Positions 24,970-34,654 of a stretch of 64,000 nucleotides of DNA are shown here, piece after piece (position 1 is the first letter of the stretch; every line of letters starts with the position of its first letter). The stretch is from Macrostomum hystrix. Taxonomy: Eukaryota; Platyhelminthes; Macrostomidae. A program made the position numbers and the translations under genes. The stretch lies in contig CATNEN010000007.1 of assembly GCA_950097015.1 (NCBI GenBank), positions 6,004,001 through 6,068,000 of the forward strand, written 5' to 3'. Under the pieces are notes generated by a model. The model was not told the DNA's origin and ran no database searches. It saw only the letters and a list, made by a program, of their open reading frames with translations.

Positions 24970-26681
24970 ATGTCAAAGCGAAATCCGACATCTGATTTGA
25001 ATCACGAGAACTGGGATCAGGAGGACGAGAAGGAAGATGTATGACAGTCATGAAATATTTTATTACTTTCGAATTTTTATATTTCATATTTTTCTCTACT
25101 ATTTTACAAAGGCCGGCCACTTCAAGACGGCATCGCAGGAGGTGCTGAAGAGTCGCGAAATTCGTGTTGCTAAACGGCGCGCACTAGCCTCTGAGGTGAG
25201 TGAGACATTGCTACCGAGAGACCTCAGGGGAGAGACTCTCCACTTGCAATTATTTTTGTTCTCTTTCTGCCCGTGACATTCAGTGGTTCAATGGTAATTT
25301 CTTAAAATTGCAGGACAAAGGGACTGGCGGCCTCTTTAAGTCTTTTACTGGCTTCACGGGATTCGGCGCGGGCGTTGCAGTGACGTCTGCTACGTCAAAC
25401 TCGATGGCGTTTAACTTCTCGACCACTGCCGCTACGATGGCGCCGACATCGGCAACGACCACCGAATCGACATCATCGTCAAGCGACGGAAAAACTGCCG
25501 CCGCTGACCCGAACGCGACCCATCTGGCCAAGCTGAAGTCATTGAACCAGTCCGTGCTGCGCTGGATCCAGAGCCACGTGACCACCAGCCCCTACTGCGT
25601 GCTGACGCCCGTGTTTCGCGACTACGAGCGCCACCTGGCCGACATCGAGCGCCAGCATCCTTATGTCGAGTCGGCGACGGCATCGGCTACGACGCCTGCT
25701 GTGGGGACAATAAAGACGACCACAACGACGACGATAGCTACGGATAATTCGGCGACTCCGTCGATGGCTCCAGCAGTGACTTCAGCGACGAGTTCAACGA
25801 TGCCGGCCCAGTTCAGCTTCTCTGCAGCCACTTCGTCGGCGGCGATGGCATCTAAGCCGGTTCCTGAGCCAGCGTCCACATCGTCGTTTTCATCAACGTC
25901 TTCTAGCGTGCCAGCGACAACTTCAGCGCCTTCGATGCCGCCGACATTCAGCTTCAACTTCTCGGCCGGTGCTGCCAAGCCGCCTTCGACAACGCCGAAC
26001 CAGCCGCCTGCGGCAGAGGGAGGCGCAGCCACCACCGCCACCTTCTTCTTTGGCTCGACTTCGAAATCTACGACAGCTTCGTCGACTTCAACGACTACAG
26101 TAACGACGTCCACAACGTCAGGCGCGGCCGCTGCGGCGCCGAGCGCCCTGTCGGGTTTCAAGTTTGGCGCTGCGCCGACTCTGCCGCAGCCAGGCCTCTC
26201 ACTGTTCGGTCCGGGCGGATTCGCCGCCGCCTCTGCCGCTGCATCTTCGGCGTCCCAGGAGGACCACGAGGAGGAGGAGTACGAGCCGCCAAAGCCGGAG
26301 ACGCGGGAAATTCGCGAGGACGGCGCTGTGTTCAGCCAGAAGTGCAAGCTGTTCTACATGGCCGCCGGCGAGGCCAAGCAGTGGCGCGAGAAGGGCATCG
26401 GCTGCGTGCACGTCAAGCCAACGGAGGGCGGGGGCAAGGCCCAGCTGATTGTGCGGGCCGACAACACGCTGGGCACCATCATGCTCAATACCCTGGTTAC
26501 TAAGGACATCACGCTTTCGGTTGCTAAGAACAATCTGAACCTGGCCTGTCCGCCGAATCCGCCGCTGCCAAAGTCGGCCGCCGACGACCGGCGCATTGTG
26601 CCGTTCTTGGTGCGCCTGAAGACGGAGGCGGACGCCAAGGAGCTGCTTGCTAAGATTAACGGGCTGCGAGAGGCGGCCTGA
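24970..26681 (+). CDS. NUP50: Nucleoporin NUP50 (NPAP60), three exons
   Basis: Mobile nuclear-pore basket protein that binds importin-alpha, importin-beta and Ran-GTP and helps release import cargo. Exons are 24970-25038, 25112-25195 and 25314-26681, all phase 0, giving 506 residues. The N-terminus (MSKRNPTSDLNHENWDQEDE) is the importin-alpha-binding segment typical of NUP50, followed by ASQEVLKSREIRVAKRR. Residues about 123-170 match the conserved NUP50 segment (LNQSVLRWIQSHV, LTPVFRDYERHLADIERQHP). A Ser/Thr/Ala-rich linker carries FG-type motifs (FSF, FFFGS, FKFGA, LFGPG). The C-terminal Ran-binding domain (about 383-500) shows KLFYM, WREKGIGCVHV and LNTLV. The ATG follows the acceptor-like gaactcag|cc. 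The linker is strikingly rich in acg/tcg codons for Thr and Ser. An ATTAAA at 26733 is a possible poly(A) signal. Confidence 0.95.
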
Positions 26682-26899
26682 ACTGCTGTTTTGCATCCTT
26701 GATTTGGTTGATCGTTTAATGAGTTTCTTAGGATTAAATTATGTTAGAAAATTCAATGTTTTTTTCGATTTATACCATTTCGGCATCTGCAAGCGTTAGT
26801 CAATGACCTTTGTTTATTTATGCTCTAGTTTTTTTCAATTTAGGACCGCTATAGTGCATCCGAGTAGAGTTTATTTGTGAAAGTTGTGGAAAATCTCCT

Positions 26900-27150
26900 G
26901 TCATGTAGAGTATGACTCATTGACAAGTAGTTATGGAGTATGACTCATGGAAAAGTGGTCATGGAGTATGACTCATGGAAAAGTGGTCATGGAGTAAGAC
27001 TCATTGACAAGTGGTCATGAGATATGTCTCACTGACATGTGGTCATGGATTATGACTCACTGGCTTGTGGTCATCGAGTTTGACTCATGGAAAAGTGGTC
27101 ATAGAGTGTGACTCACGGAAAAGTGGTCATGGAGTATGACTCTTGGAAAA
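26900..27150. repeat. 28-bp minisatellite (gtatgactcatgg / aaaagtggtcat)
   Basis: About nine imperfect units with the core pieces gtatgactcatgg and aaaagtggtcat, varying in the middle (cattgacaag, cactggctt). It lies just 3' of NUP50. Confidence 0.9.
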
Positions 27151-27589
27151 GTGTTTATATTGCCAGCAGTTGATGCAGCCTCAGTCAGTTTTCAGCCTCC
27201 GTCTCGAAATGCCATCCGGTTCGTAGTTTATTTTTTTCCAATCATAAATTATTTGATTATGAAATAATGAAAAATATGAAAATTATATGAAATATTATTA
27301 TTTTAAAAGTAATAACAACCACTATCTATTCTACTAAAAGTTTTAAGTCGCGCATTTCTTCTCCTAGTTCATTCATCCAAATAATATAAAATAAATTGTT
27401 CATCGTTTTGCATTATCTATATCTCGATTTTCTCGTCGCAAAAGTATACAGGCTCATGTTTTCAATGAGTTGGTGAAAATTTATTCAAAGTGCGCCGTTA
27501 TGTGACAGCGACCTGTTTTCTATCTTGCCTTCTTTTTTGCTTTGGCTTATCTCGTTTAGCTGCTTACCGATCCATCCTGACAGTGTCCC

Positions 27590-27710
27590 GTGTTCCTAGA
27601 CCAGGAGTTCGAACCAGGACCTGGACTAGACCAGGGTCAGGAGTTCGAATCCCAAAAGAAAAAGTTGGTGTCCTTCAGCAGGACACTATATTCCCATTAC
27701 AATCTAGTGG
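27590..27710 (+). mobile_element. SINE-like fragment related to family 1
   Basis: Two B-box-like pieces (ggagttcgaaccagg and ggagttcgaatccc) are followed by tgtccttcagcaggacacta, which aligns with the family 1 body segment tgtcctttagcaagacactt. Head and tail are not clear, so this is an old or partial copy. Confidence 0.45.
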
Positions 27711-27793
27711 AACATTAACTGTAAAATCGGGCCAGAACTGGCAACTGCTCATCGTGAGTAGATTTTTACTAGTCAATTTTAATCATCCACCAG

Positions 27794-30700
27794 ACTGCGG
27801 CCACATTCGCTGATCTTCTCTCATCGGTGTCGCTGCTGCGTGCCGTCGAGAACGACTTCGGCTACTGGCGACCCGGCGCCGAGCAGGCGCGCTGCATTGG
27901 CGCTGCGCTATCTGGCGCCGATCTGCTCTGCCAGGCGCCATCTGGCAGCGGCAAGAGCGCCGCCCTTGCCCTGTCTGTTGTCCAGCGGCTGCTGAACCTG
28001 ATGGATGAAGCCAAGCTAAGCGTCGTTGATTCAGGGGCCACGCGCGCCTTGGCTGTGTGCCACAGTCGGGAGCTGGCCGCTCAGCTAGCCCGGCTGCTGC
28101 GCCGACTGGCTCGAAGCTGTCCGTTTCACCGGCCGCGAGTTGTCGAGTTTCTCGGTGGCTCACCGGCCAGGTGAGTGATTTCTACCTGACTCTGGGATGT
28201 TAAGCTAGCACTCCTGTATCTAATAACAACATTTTTTTGTCTTTGATATCCCACAGATGGATATCCTATAATCTTCATTGGAGTCCAAAAATCTAACTTA
28301 GATCCCTAGATTTTCGATAAATCCTTAGTTCTTCTGTAGATCCCTACGTCTTACATAGATCCCTTCATCTTACACAGATCCCTACATCTTACACAGATTT
28401 CTACATCTTACACAGATCCCTACATCTTACACAGATTCCTACATCTTACACAGATTCCTACATCTTACACAGATTCCTGCATCTTACACAGATCCCTACA
28501 TCTTACACAGATCCCTACATCTTACACAGATTTCTACATCTTACACAGATTTCTACATCTTACACAGATCCCTACATCTTACACAGATTCCTACATCTTA
28601 CACAGATTTCTACATCTTACACAGATCCCTACATCTTACACAGATTCCTACATCTTACACAGATTTCTACATCTTACAGATTCCTACATCTTACACAAAT
28701 TCCTACATCTTACACAAATTCCTACATCTTACACAAATTCCTACATCTTACACAGATCCCTACATTTTACACAGATCCCTACATTTTACACAGATCCCTG
28801 CATCTTACACAGATCCCTGAATCTTACATAGACGGATAGATGTGAGACGGAGCAGCGGCTAGATAAATCCCTAGATTTTCGACACAAATCCCATCCTTGC
28901 ATTATCAATTGAGTCCATCCTCAAATGTTCCATAGATAGCATTTAATTTAGGCATCACTTATTTAATAATTTATCGTGTCACTCGCGCCGATCCCAGACG
29001 TGACGCGGCGATGGCGGCCTCTATGCCGGACATTGCGGTGGGCACGCCCGGCCGCCTGCTGGACATGATCCGCCGGGGACATCTGCGGGCTGGCCAGGTG
29101 CGCCTGATTGCTCTGGACGAGTGCGACCAGCTGATGCTCTGCGGAGACGATGTGGCGAAGATGCTGGCGCTGACTTCGCCTGATAGACAGGTTCTCATGT
29201 GCTGCACCACCATCGATGACCAGGTAGCTCTCGGATTCAAATCTTCCACTTGCGAATCGCATCGATTATTAACAGTAGAGAGACCACGCTATTTCAAGTA
29301 TATCATCTTTGTACCCACTGCCACTACTTCACGATAGATTCCAAACAAATGACCGATTTTTCGTAAAAGTCCACTATATATTTCAACTTCTGCGCCCTTT
29401 GTCACCAGACAACCCGACAAGAATTGTTAAATATCTTGACTACGCCGATGTTTTGTGATACATGGAGTTTTTTATTAGAGTAGAGCAGAAAATTTTAACC
29501 CGTGTTCTGGATTTTCATGGCGATCGGTTAAATATTTTAGGAGATTAAAAAACGGCTAATCTGGGCATTTGAAATACCCCCGTTGTCTATCTACTGTTAA
29601 TGATCGGTTAAAAACTGACCTCGTCAGGTTAGTCAGCAATGCCTGCGGCTGATGAAGAATCCGCAGCATTTGCGCTTCTGCGACGAGGCTGGCCAGGCGC
29701 CGACCGGCCTGCTGCAGTATCGGGTGCCACTGCTAGACGGCTGCAGTTCCAAGAGTGCAAAGCTGCTAAGGCTGCTGCGGCTGCTGGTGTTTGACCAGGT
29801 GATTATAGATTAGCTGGTCTTGCTATTTACAGTGCATTGTTTCTGCTTGGGTATCAGCTAGATGATGGAGGGTGAGTGGCAGAGCGGTTAACGCGTTTTC
29901 CTCTCGCGCCAAGGTCCCTAAGCTCGATTCCGCGGCGAGGCCGCATTGATTTGGGGCGCAGCCGCGTAGAGAAGGCTTGGGGGCTTGTCGTGCAATTTAC
30001 GCCCTTGAGGGCCAACCTCCAAATCACCGTGAGAGTGTACACTGCCTGACGATGAGAAAGTCAGTGCAGATGTACACACCTGTATGAATGTGTGCCTGCG
30101 TACGGTATCTGTGTGCGTGTGTGCTCAGGAGTCAGCAAAATGGGCAGAATCACCTCCTCGCTGGATTGTTGCAGGAATTGTAAATTGTAGGAATCGCAGC
30201 AACTAGATGAAGGAAACTCCACGTGCCTAATTGAATATAAAAAATTTACCTGACAGGCTATTGTATTCGTGAATTCTTCTCGCCAGTGCGAAAGTCTCGG
30301 GCAGTACCTGAAGCTCCGCGGCTGCCCAGCGCTGGCTGTTCACGGTGACCTGCCCCAGAGCAGTCGCTCGGATATCTATGATAGGTTTAGAAAGCGGCGC
30401 GAAGCAGTTCTGCTGGCCACCGACCTGTACGCGCGCGGACTGCAGTTCAATGGGGTCAGTGTAGTCATTAACTATAGCCTGGCCAAGGACTTCGGTGTCT
30501 ACCTGCACAGGGTGAGTGAGTCTTGGAATCTTTTTTTATGCAGAATCAATCAAAGAGAAAACAATACAGGAGACGACATCTGACCTGACCAGTTTGACAG
30601 CGTAGGGATCAGACAGTGGAGATGGAGATGGAGCTGGAGGTGGAGATGGAGGTGGAGATGGATAGATTGGAGAGATGACAGAGAGGATAGATTGGAGAGA

Positions 30701-33700
30701 TGACAGAGAGGATAGATTGGAGAGATGACAGAGAGGATAGATTGGAGAGATGACAGAGAGGATAGATTGGAGAGATGACAGAGAGGATAGATTGGAGAGA
30801 TGACAGAGAGGATAGATTGGAGAGATGACAGAGAGGATAGATTGGAGAGATGACAGAGAGGATAGATTGGAGAGATGACAGAGAGGATAGATTGGAGAGA
30901 TGACAGAGAGGATAGATTGGAGAGATGACAGAGAGGATAGATTGGAGAGATGACAGAGAGGATAGATTGGAGAGATGACAGAGAGGATAGATTGGAGAGA
31001 TGACAGAGAGGATAGATTGGAGAGATGACAGAGAGGATAGATTGGAGAGATGACAGAGAGGATAGATTGGAGAGATGACAGAGAGGATAGATTGGAGAGA
31101 TGACAGAGAGGATAGATTGGAGAGATGACAGAGAGGATAGATTGGAGAGATGACAGAGAGGATAGATTGGAGAGATGACAGAGAGGATAGATTGGAGAGA
31201 TGACAGAGAGGATAGATTGGAGAGATGACAGAGAGGATAGATTGGAGAGATGACAGAGAGGATAGATTGGAGAGATGACAGAGAGGATAGATTGGAGAGA
31301 TGACAGAGAGGATAGATTGGAGAGATGACAGAGAGAATAGATTGGAGAGATGACAGAGAGGATAGATTGGAGAGATTACAGAGAGGATAGATTGGAGAGA
31401 TTACAGAGAGGATAGATTGGAGAGATGACAGAGAGGATAGATTGGAGAGATGACAGAGAGGATAGATTGGAGAGATGACAGAGAGGATAGATTGGAGAGA
31501 TGACAGAGAGGATAGATCGGAGAGATGACAGGATAGATTGGAGAGATGACAGAGAGGATAGATTGGAGAGATGACAGAGAGGATAGATTGGAGAGATGAC
31601 AGAGAGGATAGATTGGAGAGATGACAGAGAGGATAGATTGGAGAGATGACAGAGAGGATAGATCGGAGAGATGACAGGATAGATTGGAGAGATGACAGAG
31701 AGGATAGATTGGAGAGATGACAGAGAGGATAGATTGGAGAGATGACAGAGAGGATAGATTGGAGAGATGACAGAGAGGATAGATTGGAGAGATGACAGAG
31801 AGGATAGATTGGAGAGATGACAGAGAGGATAGATTGGAGAGATGACAGAGAGGATAGATCGGAGAGATGACAGAGAGGATAGATTGGAGAGATGACAGAG
31901 AGGATAGATTGGAGAGATGACAGAGAGGATAGATTGGAGAGATGACAGAGAGGATAGATTGGAGAGATGACAGAGAGGATAGATTGGAGAGATGACAGAG
32001 AGGATAGATTGGAGAGATGACAGAGAGGATAGATTGGAGAGATGACAGAGAGGATAGATTGGAGAGATGACAGAGAGAATAGATTGGAGAGATGACAGAG
32101 AGGATAGATTGGAGAGATTACAGAGAGGATAGATTGGAGAGATTACAGAGAGGATAGATTGGAGAGATGACAGAGAGGATAGATTGGAGAGATGACAGAG
32201 AGGATAGATTGGAGAGATGACAGAGAGGATAGATTGGAGAGATGACAGAGAGGATAGATCGGAGAGATGACAGGATAGATTGGAGAGATGACAGAGAGGA
32301 TAGATTGGAGAGATGACAGAGAGGATAGATTGGAGAGATGACAGAGAGGATAGATTGGAGAGATGACAGAGAGGATAGATTGGAGAGATGACAGAGAGGA
32401 TAGATTGGAGAGATGACAGAGAGGATAGATTGGAGAGATGACAGAGAGGATAGATCGGAGAGATGACAGAGAGGATAGATTGGAGAGATTACAGAGAGGA
32501 TAGATTGGAGAGATGACAGAGAGGATAGATTGGAGAGATGACAGAGAGGATAGATTGGAGAGATGACAGAGAGGATAGATTGGAGAGATGACAGAGAGGA
32601 TAGATTGGAGAGATGACAGAGAGGATAGATTGGAGAGATGACAGAGAGGATAGATTGGAGAGATGACAGAGAGGATAGATTGGAGAGATGACAGAGAGGA
32701 TAGATTGGAGAGATGACAGAGATGATAGATTGGAGAGATGACAGAGAGGATAGATTGGAGAGATGACAGAGAGGATAGATTGGAGAGATGACAGAGAGGA
32801 TAGATTGGAGAGATGACAGAGAGGATAGATTGGAGAGATGACAGAGATGATAGATTGGAGAGATGACAGGATAGATTGGAGAGATGACAGAGAGGATAGA
32901 TTGGAGAGATGACAGAGAGGATAGATCGGAGAGATGACAGAGAGGATAGATTGGAGAGATGACAGAGAGGATAGATTGGAGAGATGACAGAGAGGATAGA
33001 TTGGAGAGATGACAGAGAGGATAGATTGGAGAGATGACAGAGAGGATAGATTGGAGAGATGACAGAGAGGATAGATTGGAGAGATGACAGAGATGATAGA
33101 TTGGAGAGATGACAGGATAGATTGGAGAGATGACAGAGAGGATAGATTGGAGAGATGACAGAGAGGATAGATTGGAGAGATGACAGAGAGGATAGATTGG
33201 AGAGATGACAGAGAGGATAGATTGGAGAGATGACAGAGATGATAGATTGGAGAGATGACAGGATAGATTGGAGAGATGACAGAGAGGATAGATTGGAGAG
33301 ATGACAGAGAGGATAGATCGGAGAGATGACAGAGAGGATAGATTGGAGAGATGACAGAGAGGATAGATTGGAGAGATGACAGAGATGATAGATTGGAGAG
33401 ATGACAGGATAGATTGGAGAGATGACAGAGAGGATAGATTGGAGAGATGACAGAGAGGATAGATTGGAGAGATGACAGAGAGGATAGATTGGAGAGATAA
33501 GACGCTTCAGTTTGGTTGAGAAGAGATTGGTTAGATAAAACACGGGAGAGAAAAGATATGTGATGTGAGGCATGGGAGAGATAAAATCACTGAATATGTG
33601 TCGTATTTATGGCCGCATGTCGGAGTCAGCCACCGCAAGAGTGCACTGATTTGTAATAAAAAAACAATTGAAGGCCGGCCGAGCCGCGCATTTCGGCAGT

Positions 33701-33907
33701 CGCGGCCTGGCCCTAACGCTGACGAGATCGCCAGCTGAGGCGCAGACTCTGACCGATTTTGAGGCCAGGCTGGGCCAGGCTATATTGACACTGCCGGATG
33801 CCATCAATACCCGGGACTACCTGCCCCAGTCTGCAGACAGTCTGATCGTGTTCGCTTCGGACCGACGAAATCCGGATCCGGAAGATTTAGAGCTTGAAGA
33901 TTTTTAG
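27794..33907 (+). CDS. Divergent UAP56/DDX39-like DECD-box RNA helicase (5' end not found)
   Basis: The UAP56/Sub2/DDX39 family remodels RNPs in splicing and mRNA export. Exons are 27794-28170, 28998-29223, 29628-29798, 30257-30511 and 33674-33907, joining in frame to 420 residues; the start exon is missing. Motifs in order: a Q-motif region (FGYWRPGAEQ), motif I APSGSGKS, CHSRELA, VGTPGR, motif II DECD (family-specific), motif III region MCCTTID where SAT is usual, AIVFVNSS, LLATDLYARGLQ and motif VI HRAGRAAH. Spacing from CTT to the next helix, and across YLHRAGRAAHFG, equals that of UAP56, so these are substitutions and not misjoined exons. The motif VI final arginine is replaced by histidine. 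Motif VI is split by the last intron, which holds the 2.85-kb array. The protein is much more diverged than UAP56 normally is, so it is probably a fast-evolving paralogue. AATAAA at 33970 is the likely poly(A) signal. Confidence 0.85.
28320..28835. repeat. 19-bp minisatellite (ccctacatcttacacagat)
   Basis: About 27 head-to-tail units of 19 bp with variants at the ccct/ttct/tcct positions. It fills most of the first visible intron of the helicase gene. Confidence 0.97.
29279..29592. mobile_element. TIR element, family 3 (shorter copy), in helicase intron
   Basis: The right end, catttgaaataccccc then gttgtct, matches the right end of the element at 50883-51684. Its interior from ccagacaacccgacaagaat to ttctggattttcatggcgat is the reverse complement of 50930-51080. 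The left end (agaccacgctatttcaag) resembles the other terminus more weakly. It has no coding capacity, so it looks like a non-autonomous DNA element. Confidence 0.6.
29865..30180 (+). mobile_element. SINE family 2 copy, in helicase intron
   Basis: The tRNA-like head is ggcagagcggttaacgcg with a B-box-like gctcgattccgcg, followed by ggcgcagccgcgtagagaag, gcttgggggcttgtcgtg, cctgacgatgagaaagtcag and a tgtgtgctcaggagtcagc end. It is the best copy for defining the forward order of this family. Confidence 0.88.
30600..33498. repeat. 2.85-kb array of 25-bp units with higher-order structure
   Basis: Roughly 110 head-to-tail 25-bp units containing ggatagattggagagatgac. Variants (agatcgg, gattacag, gagagaatag, gatgatag, and units four bases short at gacaggatag) recur in fixed order. 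The pattern at 31331-31531 repeats 742 bases later, which equals 30 units minus two 4-base losses. Near the right end the gatgatag marker recurs at spacings of 246, 146 and 146. It lies in the last intron of the helicase gene. The minus-strand open frame across it (SPIYPLCHLSNLSSL) arises because 25 units of three-base phase never meet a stop, and is not a gene. Confidence 0.98.
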
Positions 33908-33969
33908 TAGACTCATTTATAGCAATTGTTGCTATAATTGCTGCAAGCTGTTGTGAGATGGAGAGCTAA

Positions 33970-33975
33970 AATAAA
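33970..33975 (+). terminator. Polyadenylation signal of the helicase gene
   Basis: Canonical AATAAA, 63 bases after the stop codon at 33907, followed by a TG-rich stretch (ctctgttcacttgtag). Confidence 0.55.
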
Positions 33976-34049
33976 TCCTCTGTTCACTTGTAGTCTAGTC
34001 TCGATTGTTTTTTTAACTTTAAAACAGAAAAAATAATTTTTATTATGTC

Positions 34050-34330
34050 TTATTACACCTGCACTGCCCCAATTTGCAGCCGACAGCGCAGCCGCAGCTT
34101 TGCGCGGCGCATCTAAAGGCTGCGTACGGCTGTTCAGTCCATGGACTGGGGGGAGATGCCACACCCACCTCAATTACCCCACCTAATGCCAGTACCCATT
34201 TAGCAACTGGGTGAACTGAAGCAATCCGGATTTAAATTTTTTTTCTAAAGGACAAAGATAAGTTCCAGGAATCGAACCCACGACCTTCAAGTCGTGAGTC
34301 GAGCGCTCTAATTACTAGGCTAAAACCTAT
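34050..34330 (-). mobile_element. SINE family 1 copy
   Basis: Minus-strand copy with the gcgtacggctgttcagtcca segment, the gtgaactgaagcaat segment, and a tRNA-like head on the right (gaatcgaacccacgacc, then caagtcgtgagtcgagcg). Confidence 0.88.
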
Positions 34331-34654
34331 ATTGCTGCTCTCAGCTAATCAGAATCTACCTCTTACTGACTTTCAATTAGCATTTTGCAACACAGATTGT
34401 CTTTGCCATTGTTTTGATTTTTTAGTATAGAGCACGATAATTTATATTAGTTTATGAGCTATATAGAGTCTGCTTTTCACGGTCTCTCTGTGATTTCTAC
34501 TGTTTGTTCATACCCAAATTGCTCATTTCTTTTAATTATCTAAAGTTTCTTTGCTGCCGTCCATTTACTCAAATAACTGAACAAAAATGTAAGCATTTTT
34601 TGCTTTTGCTTTCCATTTATTCATCGCAAGCTTGTTATCTTCTGAATATGGCTA

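Larger units (their letters stand above)
26682..27793. other. Spacer between NUP50 and the helicase gene
   Basis: It holds the 28-bp array (26900-27150), an AT-rich stretch, and a SINE-like fragment at about 27590-27710. The first exon of the helicase gene should lie here or further left, but I could not find a convincing one; a TATA-like gtttatattgcc occurs at about 27152. Confidence 0.55.
33908..34650. other. Helicase 3' UTR and spacer
   Basis: The AATAAA at 33970-33975 is 63 bases after the stop and is the likely polyadenylation signal. An inverted SINE 1 copy follows at 34050-34330. I see nothing else up to the satellite block. Confidence 0.7.

Noticed and set aside
32143-33573. Minus-strand frame of 476 codons (SPIYPLCHLSNLSSL repeats)
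   Set aside because: It lies wholly in the 25-bp satellite in a helicase intron. A 25-bp unit read three times gives a 25-residue repeat without stops; no start context, splice site or domain.
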